23,759 nt of DNA. It comes from Pelargonium nanum (Eukaryota; Streptophyta; Magnoliopsida; Geraniales; Geraniaceae). The number at the start of each line of letters is the position of its first letter. Within the stretch, counting starts at the first letter, position 1. Of the stretch, positions 1 to 10,759 are shown piece after piece. Below the pieces are notes generated by a model, which was not told the origin of the DNA, ran no database searches, and saw only the letters and a list, made by a program, of their open reading frames with translations. Made by a program: the position numbers and the translations under genes. The DNA is taken from positions 1 to 23,759 of the forward strand of contig JAYMTF010001385.1 of the NCBI GenBank assembly GCA_036897485.1, written 5' to 3'.

Positions 1-1340
1 TAAAATTAAGAAATAGTGTTTGCCACATAAACTGCCATGTCATTTTGTACACAAAGTTTTGTACAGAATTTGGGACAAATAACATTTTTCTCAAAGAAAT
101 AAGATGGGTGGGGCGCTAGGTGAACTTAAAACATGGTGATTTTTTGGAATGGTGGCTCGTAGTAGTTGGTAGTTTGTAACCGACAAAGAAGATTTTATTT
201 GTAATATATATTGTATTATGTAAAATAAAATAAAAAAATTGAGTAAACTAGTCTAGGCACATATTTAAGAGTTAAAATATCATGACTCTCAATGTATGTT
301 GAAAAGAAATTATGTGTTTGTTTAAGGTTTTACTTTAGAGTAAAATTCATTAACTTTTGCTATTTTTATCGAAAATTTTATACATAACATACCGTTATCA
401 AGAAAGTTCAAATCCAAAATCTTAAAAAAAATCTAAAGCGTCTCAACTATTTGACCCAATATGACTTGGTTATTAACTATTGTTTCGTTTCTTGATTTGG
501 TTGTGGACTTGATTAACAAATTCTCAGTCAATACATTTTAATTTCCAGGAATTGTAAGCTATATATATACATACATATATGTATATATATTATTGACTTT
601 CATGATATATTCTAATACTAATCCCATAAGCGAACTGTTGAGAAGTCTAAACAAAAAGATAATATAAAATTTATGCTTGAAGTTGATGGTGATCTTCCAC
701 TCCCAAGTTACTTGTAATTATGTATTTATATTATATGATTTAAATAAGATATTTATATTTGGACCCTAAAAACTACTCTAATAACTTTAGATAACTACCC
801 ATCATTCTTTATTAAACATTAACATATGCTCTCAAGAAATGTTGACCATTTGGCATTTGTAAGTTGACAAATTAATTAAAAGTCGTCGACTTTCCAAGTT
901 AGAACTAAAACTTGAAGAGATTGTCCATTTTGTATATTGATTTTTCATCAATGTATTTTGGATAAACCTAAAATTTGAAGAATTTGACTTTTATGTTTGC
1001 AAATTTTTAATGTAAATATTTTGCATTTACTAATTAGTTTTTTCATTTGAACTAAAAAAAACTATCATTAAAGAAGATAACGACCAACGACTACTGATAA
1101 TATTTCGTCTCTTTTAGTCTTGTAGTTGATTATCAACTACATACTAATGATGTAATCAACCAAAAAATCCGTCAATTAATTCGATCGTTGACAAATTACA
1201 TAGATCAATGATGCATACTATGTCACTCATCACCTAAACATTTAATAATTATATGATAAAAATAGTCATTTTTCATAAAACAATAAAAAAGTCAAGTAAT
1301 ATGAACAATAATATCATTTATTGTTGGAATAAAAAGTAGT
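1..1340. other. AT-rich intergenic DNA, no gene seen
   Basis: No open frame here encodes anything recognisable and no splice-linked exon set can be assembled. The stretch is strongly AT-rich, with an alternating TA/CA tract near 560-590 that contains the palindrome ACATATATGT. The only part I can tie to something else is the dispersed-repeat copy at 388-475, listed separately. The rest may be old transposon sequence, but I cannot assign it to a family. Confidence 0.6.
388..475. repeat. Dispersed repeat, copy 1
   Basis: These 88 bases align without gaps to 22786-22873 at a constant offset of 22398. Shared blocks include CATACCGT at the left edge, AAAATCTAAA in the middle and a TCAAC-YATTTGRCCCAA segment on the right. 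Most differences are transitions, as expected for old methylated repeat copies. Read on the minus strand, this copy has a weak Pol III B-box-like stretch (GGATTTGAACT). The unit may therefore be a fragment of a tRNA-derived SINE or another non-autonomous element. The repeat relation is seen directly; the family is a guess. Confidence 0.65.
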
Positions 1341-1359
1341 TGACTATAATGTAATATAA

Positions 1360-2190
1360 GCGGTGATGCTACGATTTTGAATCGTCAATTCGAGCGCAAC
1401 GATGGTGCCAAATTGTTTGTGTGCTAAAGTATTTTTCTTATGTGTACTTTGACATGTGACCTACGCGAGATAATACAACAAAGAATGGAGACTCTATATA
1501 TGTGGTTTTGTGACACCGCTTTGAGCGTGAGAGTAGGATCTCATTCGTAATTACAAAGCCTCTAGAGAGCGTTTCCTAAAAAAAGAAAGTAGAGAGAGAA
1601 AGTGAAATGCAACTATGAGGGATCCCCTCTCTTACCAAGAGAGGGGTATTTATACTTGTAATTACTATTTTCGTATATGTCAATGCGTGGTTGGTCGGCG
1701 AAAAAGTGGGGTTTGCTTTGGGACCACTTGTGGCTTGGGCTCTTGTTTCTCGGATGTGTCGTATGTGGGCGTCGAGCAAATGCGGGCAAAAGTCGGATTG
1801 GGTGCCCACGAGTTTGGTCCACATTTCTAACTCTATCAGAGTGTTCCACACGGGTGTAAAGGAAATGACTAAATAAGACTTTGGATGTGATTATGTTGCG
1901 ATGTTGCGACATGAGTTGGGGCGGATGAGCAGGATGGACGAATCTCTATCGCGACACTAGATTTCCTATCACGAAAGGAGTAAAAGCGTACGCGCGGAAG
2001 GCTTGAAAGACCATGCGGACGAACGACCTCAATCATGGAGCTGTCCCAACACGCTAAGGGGCAAATTCATTGGAGGATTAGGGTTTGTTTCCAAGGGCCT
2101 TGGTCTCGCTTCCTATTTTCTAAACATTGTTTTCAACTACTTTTGGGATCAGCCAATGACCTCAAAATGGTTACCAACAGTCTGGAACGG
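1360..2190. other. Gene-free stretch with transposon-like character
   Basis: Short open frames occur on both strands, but none resembles a known protein and none joins into a spliced gene. The sequence is less AT-rich than its left flank. It contains two perfect small inverted repeats, ACGATT-TTG-AATCGT at 1370-1384 and the longer one at 1624-1646. A purine-rich run (about 1565-1610), a hairpin and then TATTTATA resemble the regulatory part of an LTR or a non-autonomous element, but I found no matching second LTR, primer-binding site or polyprotein. Treat it as an unclassified repeat candidate. Confidence 0.35.
1624..1646. repeat. Perfect 10-bp inverted repeat (hairpin)
   Basis: The arms CCCCTCTCTT (1624-1633) and AAGAGAGGGG (1637-1646) are exact reverse complements separated by ACC. 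The sequence TATTTATA follows immediately. A 10-bp perfect stem with a 3-nt loop stands out in this AT-rich DNA. Its function is unknown; it could be part of a mobile-element terminus or promoter. Confidence 0.8.
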
Positions 2191-2195
2191 GCAAA

Positions 2196-2430
2196 TGGAC
2201 TTGACACACGACTGATGATATTGGGCATGACCAATATTAAGCATGACACGTAGTCGATGGACTTGACACGCAACCGATAAATTAACATGACAAGCGGCCG
2301 ATGAACTTAGCGCATGACATATGGTTTTGAACACAACCGACGACCTTGAATGCGACCGATGAACTTGAGCACGATCAATGAACTTGACGAGCGGCCGATA
2401 AACTTGACCGGCGGCCTTGGACGTCACCAA
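2196..2430. repeat. Degenerate tandem array, unit about 20 bp
   Basis: A unit close to ATGAACTTGACACGCGACCG recurs roughly 11 to 12 times head to tail. Recognisable starts include ATGGACTTGACAC (twice), ATGAACTTGAGCACG, ATGAACTTGACGAG and ATAAACTTGACCGG. Units vary by several bases and a few bases in length, so this is an old minisatellite. It is GC-richer than its surroundings. No open frame through it looks like a real repeat protein: the minus-strand frame across it is only about 96 codons and matches nothing I know. Confidence 0.6.
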
Positions 2431-2835
2431 TGGCCACACACTTCAGTTGAAGTAATAAATGTATACATCTTAGGTTCAAAAAAAGGTTATTATAGAGTAC
2501 AGCGCAGAGAGCATGATTAATGTGTTTTGAAGTTTAGACAAGTCCAAGATCAAGCGGTGGAGCCAACTGCCAAAAGATCCAACGGCAGATGAAAAGCTAA
2601 CCTCACAAAACATAGAATCCACGTTGCACACTCGCACTTTATCCTCCCATCACGTGATGTGCTTGACCCTTTCCCCGGATTTTCCAACAAAAATAAAAAT
2701 ATTAATAATAATCAAGGGTAAAACAGTCATTCCACCACATCCCATTCTCATTTTCAAAAAATAATTTTTAAATATTTGGTTTCTTAAAATAAACCAATAA
2801 AAATACCAAATTCACAGTTCTCGACAACTGAGCTG
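2431..2835 (+). promoter_or_regulatory. Putative KIN-7 promoter
   Basis: This is the stretch between the minisatellite and the GA/CT-rich leader of the kinesin gene. It holds a CACGTG G-box (2651-2656), a CCAAT box near 2792 and AT-rich TATA-like DNA at about 2690-2800, plus the AACGG motif listed separately. The start of transcription is inferred from the switch to purine/pyrimidine-rich leader sequence near 2835, so the boundaries are approximate. Confidence 0.45.
2578..2586 (+). promoter_or_regulatory. Candidate MSA (mitosis-specific activator) element
   Basis: TCCAACGGC matches the first nine positions of the MSA consensus YCYAACGGYYA, the MYB3R binding site found in promoters of plant G2/M genes, including cytokinetic kinesins. 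A second match on the opposite strand (TCCAACGGT, 3479-3487) lies in the leader. The match is visible in the sequence. That it makes this kinesin cell-cycle regulated is inference, and such a short motif can occur by chance. Confidence 0.4.
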
Positions 2836-2994
2836 AGAGGAGGAGGAGCGGAAGAGAAGAAGCTTCAGCGACGTTGACGCTGCATCAACTCTTCTCCGCA
2901 TAATTTTTTACAGCAACCATTCACATTTCGTCCCTCTCTCTCTCTCCTCCGCACAGAGAGTAACTCTAGAGAGAGAAAGTAGTTCCGTTAGTTC

Positions 2995-3021
2995 CTTCTT
3001 CTTCTTCTTCTTCTTCTTCTT
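2995..3021 (+). repeat. (CTT)9 microsatellite in leader
   Basis: Nine uninterrupted CTT units lie in the putative 5' UTR of the kinesin, just after CT/GA-rich runs at 2934-2978. CT-rich leader repeats are common in plant genes and this one should be length-variable. Confidence 0.9.
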
Positions 3022-3690
3022 CCAAGTAGCAGTTTATATTTTTTGGTTGAGAATTTGAGATCGTGGGTTGCTCTTGAAAACTTGAATCAGTGACGGTTTC
3101 ATAAGCTCCCCATTTTTTCTTTCGTTTTTTCGCTCATACCCAGTTGTCGAATCTCCATCAATTTCTCTCCTTTTCACCTTCATTCCATTGTTGCAGCTTC
3201 CTCTGTTTTCACTTTGATTTTTCTCTGTCTTCTATTCCACGTCACGTCTTGTTCTTGGTGAAGAAGAAGGAGCTCATTTGGAAGCTTCGGCGACAAATTT
3301 GGGATGTTGAAGCTGATGTGTGAGTGAATTTGACCCCGCAAGTTCTCGAGATCTATTTGCTCCATTGTTGAAGTTTTTATTTTTATTTTTAATTTTGGTG
3401 GGTCGAAATTTTGACATCTGTGTTTTATCTGGACAAGATGGTAGTGATGTGTTTTATCTCGAGTATTGATTGGACTTTACCGTTGGATTTGTTATTTAAT
3501 GCCAGCTTTTAATAAATCCGAAATATTCGGGAGTTAAGATTCAAGCTTATTAGAATGAGACCCACCACACATTTCATTTTTTAATAATTTTCTTATTTTA
3601 TGTCTGTAGTAAAAATTCATAGATTTTGAGAAACAGCCAGCAGAGAAGCAGATTCATCTGGGCTAAACTGTTAATCTGGAGGAGCTAACT

Positions 3691-3711
3691 ATGATGATGA
3701 TGATGATGATG
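3691..3711 (+). repeat. (ATG)7 run followed directly by TGA
   Basis: Seven consecutive ATG triplets are followed by the stop TGA at 3712-3714. The run probably sits in the leader intron. If this part were retained in mRNA it would be a cluster of start codons ending at once in a stop. Confidence 0.85.
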
Positions 3712-4510
3712 TGAGCATTTTATGGTTACAATCAAGATTGTTGTCTAAAGTACATTATAGGTGAATTGGAGAATCTTTGACCCTGAGTTTGGTGACCCGT
3801 TCGTGACAATGACATAGACTTACTTGGTAAGCAGTAGTATTCTTCTGGAATTTTGGAAATGTTTGATAAAATAATACATCTGCTGATGAGGAATTGAACA
3901 ACTTATGCGAAATGTGTATAGGATATTAGTGGAAGATGAGGGAGGAGAGACGGAGACTTGCGCGTGATTATATGAATAGGCTGCTGGGGCCATTTCTAAG
4001 AATATTTTAAGGCTCATTGTTAATTGAAAGTTTCATGTCAAATCCTGTTACTTTGTATTCAAGCATGGTTGGTCGCCACGATAGAAAGTTTTCTGCTCTG
4101 TCATTCCAGTATATCATTTTTTAAGGGAAGATTAAGGAAGTAGCTAAAACTGTGGTTTTGTGTATCAAGAAAAGAAGGAAATATGAAAAGAAAAGGGAAA
4201 GGGCTAGACACTAAAGATTAAGCGGGTAGGTTCCATAGTAATTAGTTACTAACTCGCTTTCTTCTTCTTCTTTACTTTTTTCTTTTCTTGGAGTTGATTG
4301 AATGATACCTTTGATCAATCCTTCATCCAGTTTTAATCTCTGATTAGCTTGTTATTTTCTTACAAAAATATTTACCTTATTTTTGTTGGTTATATATTGC
4401 ACATGATTAGCTTGGTGTGTTTATTTATCCATAACTGTCCCTTTTGCTCTGTGGCTTATCGTTGTCATGTTTGTTGGCTAATTACCATGATTAACTTGTG
4501 GTTGCAGGTG

Positions 4511-4694
4511 ATGTGGTAGTGAAGGATTGAACCATATATATATTTTAATTTTTGGCAAGCACAACAACCTTGCTATTACCATCTACTCTATTTTGTGTTT
4601 TGAGGAATCAATAGCAAATTGCGAATACTTGTACTTGGTTTTCCACTTTGAGGTTATTGGAATTATGGGCTTCAGCTTATTTCAGTGGGTTTGA
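4511..4694 (+). promoter_or_regulatory. Two short upstream ORFs in the KIN-7 leader exon
   Basis: In the leader exon that most likely begins at 4509, the first ATG (4511) opens a two-codon frame, ATG-TGG-TAG (4511-4519). A second ATG at 4665 opens a nine-codon frame, MGFSLFQWV, that stops at 4692-4694, 33 bases before the kinesin start at 4728. Both lie ahead of the main ATG if the inferred acceptor at 4508 is right. Such uORFs usually lower translation of the main frame; no test of that is possible here. Confidence 0.5.
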
Positions 4695-4727
4695 GAAGAT
4701 AAAGATCATAGAAGGGAATAGGTGAAT

Positions 4728-7700
4728 ATGGGGGCTATTAGTGGCGAAGAGTTAGTGAAGTGGGAGAAGATGCAAGGGGTGGGTGCTCGTGAGGAGAAGA
4801 TTCTTGTTTTGGTGAGATTGAGGCCTTTGAATGAGAAGGAAATTGTGGTAAATGAAGTGGCAGACTGGGAGTGCATCAACAACACCACCATCCTATACCG
4901 GAACAGCCTTCGAGAGGGGTCCACATTTCCTAGTGCCTATACATTTGGTAAGGAAATATTGATCTTTTGATTATTATGTTGAACAAATTTTTTGTGTTTT
5001 TTATTTATTTATTATATACAAATGAATTTGAAACTATAAGTTGTATGTACTTTTGGGTGGTGCAGTCTCCTACATAATGGTGGAATTTTCCAGGATTTTG
5101 AATTTTATCTTTGTTCTTTGATGCATTCTCAATTTACTTTTCCTGGAAGAGTTTTCAATTCTTGTGTTTTATTGAACGGGTAATATATTTAGGGTGTATG
5201 CCATTTTTTGATCGGCAATTCCTAAGTACTTATATTACAGAGTTTGGATTTGAAAGCAGTGTCTTCTTTTAGAGTTCCAGAAGATCCTTACAATTTCTTT
5301 TTTTGAATTACTTCATCTTTTTTTCTTTTTCTGTGAATAGATAGAGTATATCCGGGTGACTGCTCTACAAGGGAGGTATATGAAGAGGGTGCCAGGGAAA
5401 TTGCTCTGTCAGTTGTCAGCGGTATAAACTGTAAGTATAAAATTGGGACGTTCTTTATGTTTCTGCTACTTTACTGAATGACAATTGCTAATAAGTTCCC
5501 ACCATCCTTTCTTTTCTCAGCAAGTATTTTTGCATATGGACAGACAAGTAGTGGGAAAACATACACCATGCTAGGAATTACCGAGTATACGGTTGCAGAT
5601 ATATTTGACTACATACATAGGGTAATAAAATTTTCTTATTCAATATTGTTGTTGTTTTTTTTTTACTTCTAATTTGATGTAATTCTTCATGTCGATTGGT
5701 TGCAGCATGAAGAGAGAGCGTTTGTTTTGAAGTTCTCAGCAATTGAGATCTACAATGAAGCTGTTAGAGACCTCCTTACCAACGATAATACGCCACTTAG
5801 GCTACTAGATGATCCAGAGGTGAATGCCAGGTTCCTTTTCAGTTTTGATAAATTACAATATATAAATATATACTAAAATTTTATTGTTCATCAGAAAGGA
5901 ACTGTTGTTGAGAAGGTCACCGAGGAAACCCTTAGGGACTGGAATCATATGAAGGAGCTCCTTTCCATTTGTGAAGGTAAAGCCCTTTCAAAAGTTTTGT
6001 TATTGATGGATAATGTTATATTTATATGTATTATATTGTATATGTGCAGCTCAAAGACGGGTTGGGGAGACCTCCTTGAATGAGAAAAGCTCTAGATCTC
6101 ATCAAATTCTCAAATTGGTAATCTTGATGACCCTTCCCCTCTCTGGTTAAACTATATTTGACTAATAGCTGGTAAGTAATGCTTCAGAATATTTGAACTT
6201 AAATTCAAAATTTTGGATTTTAATTTTTTCAGACTATTGAAAGTTCTGCTCGAGAGTTCTTGGGCAAAGGAAACTCAACCACCCTTTCAGCCAGTGTGGT
6301 ACACTTCAGTTAATCTCTTGTTTAATTATTGTTTCAGTGGATAATCAAACTGTGATGAGATCTTGATGGTATCCAAGATAATAGTAACTCACAATAAATT
6401 AGTTTCTGTTGCAGAATTTTATTGATTTGGCAGGTAGCGAGCGCGCATCTCAGGCATCGTCGGCTGGGTCAAGATTGAAAGAAGGTTGCCACATCAATCG
6501 TAGTTTACTGACTCTGAGTACTGTCATTCGCAAATTAAGGTTAATTTCTTGCTTTCTTAATTTATAGGATCAATCATTTTCTTTCAACCTTATCCAAAGT
6601 TGTTGTCACAACGACGTGGTTGCTTATTTGATTGTGTATTATGCTGCATATAGTTTTTTCAGTTTTCTAGGACGACCGCAGCTGAATTTTCCAAACAAAT
6701 GCAACTTTGAATAATTTGCATAGGAAACTACACTAGGTTTCTTTTAGAATTTTTGTTTAGGATGTCGCATGCAGTACGCATTGCGTTGTGACTTACTTCT
6801 TCAGATCATCCAAAGCAACTAGTGAGTATGCTGTTTTATAGTTCTTTCTATACTCATAATTAAAGATAGATGCATAATCAAGGGAATCTTTTAATGGTCT
6901 TTTGAAACATTGATTGCAAAGCATATCTCCTTTAGGAATGTATTCTGAAAATCAAAAAGTTTTATTAAATTCCTGTTCTCTTCTCTTTGACTCTTCCTCA
7001 GCTATTTTTGTATTTTTTTTCTCATTGTTGGATAATTGAAAATTTGTACAATGAAATTAAGATCAAATTCTATCTAGTTGAGCCTTAATGCTATGATCAA
7101 TGCAGCAAAGGAAGACAAGGACACATCAATTACAGAGATTCTAAGCTGACGCGCATACTGCAACCTTGCTTGGGTGGTAATGCTAGAACTGCCATCATTT
7201 GCACTTTGAGCCCTGCAAGGAGCCATGTAGAGCAAACTAGAAACACTCTTTTGTTTGCTTGTTGTGCTAAAGAAGTTACTACTAAAGCTCAGGTCAATGT
7301 CGTCATGTCTGATAAGGCTTTGGTTAAGCATCTGCAAAAGGAATTAGCTCGGTTGGAGAGTGAGTTGAAAAGCCCCATCCCCGTCTCCTCAAATTGTGAT
7401 TATGCCGCTTTACTAAGAAAGAAAGATATTCAGATTGAAAAGGTTATGATTTGCTTTATTAACTCAATTTTACATTCGGTAACATCTCTTATATTTTTGC
7501 ACATACAATTATGATAGGTATTTATGGCTAGCTAAAGGAGAATGAATTGGCGAAAACTTGATATGCATTATGACCCTAAATAGTTCCATGAAACATGCCA
7601 AATGCGTGGAAGTGTAGAAATCTGAGTAGGAAAAGATCGGGGAAACGGCAAGTAAATTGTGGAATAATGAGAGTTCACAGGCATCTGTCATCAGATGATA

Positions 7701-9808
7701 AAAAAAAATGTTCTATACTGTAGTTTCTTTGTTACATAAGCAGATTAAGAAGTGTCCAGAGAAACTTCTGGCGTGCTTGCATCTATTGATTTATAGATTA
7801 CTATCTTGCGTGTCAAAATTCTTGAAGAAATTCATGCCCAAATTGATGGATCGGTGCTTCATAGGTTGTCTAATTCGACCGAGACATTTTGAATTGGTCA
7901 TTTAACTTAGCCTATATGGATCTATATGATGTATAGATTACAATGTGAAACCTGACTGAGGTGAAATGAATCAAATTCATGACTTAATTAGTGAAATTGA
8001 AGTGCATTGCTGTATATATCTTGTTATTACCTTGTGTGTGTGTTTTCTCAGCCTAGGCATCTTTATGTAACCGTTCTCTATGGAGTTGGGCTTGTTATCT
8101 CAAGCAAGCCTTTTGGTTTGACCTTATGACCGAACATGGCCTGGAATCTTGTCTACAATATATGTTACAAGCGGATTACTTAATCTTGAACTGTATGATG
8201 ATATATTGGGATATAGCTTTGCAGCATGAAATATGGTGCAGAAGATGCATTTATAGAGTGATTTACAGGTTGCTTATTGACTAAAGGTCGGTTGCATGGT
8301 TCTGTCATGCAGTTGGAGAAGGAGAACAGAGAGCTAACAAAGCAGCGAGATCTTGCTCGATCTCGTGTAGAAGATTTGCTACAGGTGGTTGGAAATGATC
8401 AAAGTTCAAGACAAGTACATATTCTATCATAGTACTATAATATCATATTAAATCTTCAAAAATGTCGCTCCAACTGCTAACTCTTGCTTTTTCTTGTTTC
8501 ATTCAGGCTAGGGTGAGTCATAATTCTAAAGGGCAAGTGAGGGATACATGGGAAGATGAATGTTCCGAGTCAGAATCATCAAGTATAAATGATCTAAGTT
8601 CTCATGATGTTGGTTTCAGAAAATTCAACAATCCTCATTATTATGACACACATAATGTGAGTAAACCCCACGATCAACTTGGTGACGGCACTGGAAACCG
8701 TTCTCCTTCTGATTCTGATGGCTACTGTAAGGAAGTTCAGTGTATTGAGACAGAAGAGTCAAGCAAAGACAAAAACTTTGGACCACTTGCAACCAGAGAA
8801 AGCGAAGAAGTGCTAGCTTTGGCTAGGGATGAAGATTTAACAAGTCAGGAACTAATGTCAACCCTGTCAGATGGGGATAGAGGAGCTACTCATATACAAA
8901 ATGCTTTTGCTTATAGTGATCTAGAGCAGAAACTCCATGACGTACAAAAGACCATTGCTTCGTTTGATTGTCTTTACCCTGATGAACCATCTCCACTAGC
9001 TGATACACCAGAAATGGCAAGCTCTAGAAGCTTTAAGTTAAGCAAGAGCTGGAGTTGTAGGGAAAATCTCATGATTGGCTCATCTTCTCCGTCCTTTGAG
9101 CATGCAGAAGATATTGAGGGCACTCCACCTAATGGTTTTGAGAGAGATTTCCCAGGCAGACCAAAAAGTGTACGAAGGAATTTTCCTCTGCATTATATCA
9201 CTAACAACAGGACATTGTCAAGAAATAATTCTCAGTCTTCTTTTGGAACTGAGAGCGTTAGAACATCTGCAGATGAGGAAATCACTAGCCTCCATACTTT
9301 TGTTACAGGACTGAAGGAAATGGCCAAACTTCAGTATGATAATCAACTTGCTAATGGCCAGGTGAGTGTGGCCTTTTACTTTCTTCCCATCTTCTCAATA
9401 AAGTGTATCATTTTCGAAAACCAGTTTTTTTGTAAGTTTTTCTTTAAGATAATTTGGATGTGTGGATGATAGGATGAGGAAACAGGGTCAGAAGCTTGTG
9501 CCTTTGCAAAGAATGTAAAAGATATAGGATTGGACCCAATGCAGGAGGTTGCACTGGTTGCTCCTCCGGACTGGCAACTGGAATTTGCTAGGCAACAAAG
9601 AGCAATACTTGAACTCTGGCATTCCTGCTATGTTTCATTGGTCCACAGAACCTACTTCTTCCTCCTCTTCAAAGGTGATCCCACAGATTCCATTTATCTG
9701 GAGGTAGAGCTTCGGAGACTTTCCTTCCTGAAGGAGACATTGTCTCGAGGAAATCAGGCTGGTAATGGTGGTCGTACTCTCACACTGCCTTCAAGGTTCT
9801 TTCTCTCT

Positions 9809-9855
<47 letters not shown>

Positions 9856-10759
9856 ACCGGTGTTTGTTGAACTGTCTATGTAGTATGTACTAGGCATCTC
9901 ATGGAAAACTAGTACACAAATTGGGTGGCCAACATGGATAATAAATTTGAACACATAGCAATGGAGTCTACCAGTAGTAGTTACATTCTTGTAGCCAAAT
10001 ATGAATCTGAACATGGATGTAGTTTCAAATAGAGCAATAGGCTCACCGACCTTGCTAGCAGTAGTTTATTTACCATGCTGTGGAGAAGCCTGTATTCTGG
10101 ATTCATAAGTTGTGGCATGTGATTGTGTACATTTGTGTAGTTCAGTAGGTTTCTTGGAATATAAAAACAAGTGTTCCCGCGTGTCCAAAAAAAGTAAAAT
10201 TGATTTCAAAATAGATAAGAAATTCTTTCACCGTACCATAACTAGGAGTATTTTGGTAACTATATGTTCTGGCTAACCATATGTGTTGAGGGAGAAGCCG
10301 GGGTTGTGATGGATGACATGGGGGAGCTCGTGAGATATCAATTGTAAAATTGAAATTTCTTGACCCACTTGACATATCTACGCATACATAGTATTTCTTG
10401 AACTTAGTTCTCACAATGCTTTTGTTTGGAGAGACAGCATAAGGGCTCTTCATCGTGAGAGAGGAACGCTGAGCAAGCTGATGCAGAAAAGGCTTTCAGA
10501 AGAAGAGAGAAAGGTTCTATACCAGAAGTGGGGTATCGGGTTGGACTCAAAGCGCAGAAAGCTACAACTGGCCAACTGCTTGTGGAGCAACACCAAGGAT
10601 ATGATCCAAGTCAAGGAAAGCGCAGCTGTCGTTGCAAAGCTGATAAAGTTCTCAGAGCAGGGAGAGGCCCTGAAGGAGATGTTTGGTCTCAGCTTCACGC
10701 CCCCACGCACAAAGAGAAGATCATTTGGCTGGAAACCCAGCGTGACATCTCTAGCGTGA
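4728..10759 (+). CDS. KIN7: Kinesin-like protein, KIN-7 subfamily (13 exons, 934 aa)
   Basis: Exons: 4728-4947, 5341-5430, 5521-5621, 5706-5819, 5895-5976, 6050-6117, 6233-6298, 6415-6539, 7106-7442, 8313-8414, 8507-9361, 9473-9795, 10438-10759. All introns are GT-AG and the frame stays open. The N-terminal motor domain (about residues 22-345) starts with [14 protein letters not shown]. It has the ATP-binding P-loop GQTSSGKT (110-117), switch I NEKSSRSH (213-220) and switch II DLAGSE (251-256), so it should be an active ATP-driven microtubule motor. Short coiled-coil segments follow (about 352-425, in two parts). Residues 436-720, encoded by one 855-nt exon, form a Ser/Asp/Glu-rich linker. 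The C-terminus (about 750-925, with [19 protein letters not shown] and [15 protein letters not shown]) matches the plant-specific DUF3490/NACK C-terminal domain. The MGAISGEEL start and overall pattern resemble Arabidopsis AT2G21300/AT4G38950 rather than NACK1 or NACK2. A stop in frame at 4719 fixes the start. The precise cellular role is not established from sequence. Confidence 0.95.
9796..10437 (+). other. Last KIN-7 intron (642 bp)
   Basis: This intron separates the two exons of the DUF3490 domain, splitting a serine codon (AG|C). The donor GTTCTT is weak and leads straight into a pyrimidine microsatellite. The acceptor is GAGAGACAG. Apart from the microsatellite I see no element in it. 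Short open frames on both strands match nothing. Confidence 0.85.
9803..9854 (+). repeat. Compound (CT)n(CA)n microsatellite in KIN-7 intron 12
   Basis: (CT)5 at 9803-9812, a short interruption, (CT)12 at 9817-9840 and (CA)7 at 9841-9854. It starts seven bases inside the intron donor at 9796. Confidence 0.95.

Larger units (their letters stand above)
2836..4727 (+). other. Putative 5' leader of KIN-7, probably intron-containing
   Basis: The stretch begins with GA- and CT-rich DNA typical of plant 5' UTRs. A convincing acceptor (TTGTGGTTGCAG) ends at 4508, so a leader exon 4509-4727 joined to a first leader exon upstream is likely. The matching donor is uncertain: GTGAGT at 3319 is the best I can see, which would give an intron of about 1.2 kb. 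In-frame TAG at 4719-4721 shows that translation cannot start upstream in the kinesin frame within this exon. Transcript evidence would settle the structure. Confidence 0.45.

Noticed and set aside
1576..2439. Several 60-100 codon frames on both strands
   Set aside because: They overlap each other in different frames, fall in repeat-like DNA and contain no known domain.
8462..9469. A single 335-codon open frame as an independent gene
   Set aside because: Its core (8507-9361) is exon 11 of the kinesin, flanked by a clean acceptor and donor. The extra residues at each end are translated intron.
4728..10759. Calling the kinesin NACK1/HINKEL or NACK2/TETRASPORE
   Set aside because: It shares the motor and DUF3490 domains, but the N-terminus (MGAISGEEL) and the linker pattern (YCKEVQCIE) fit the AT2G21300/AT4G38950 clade better.
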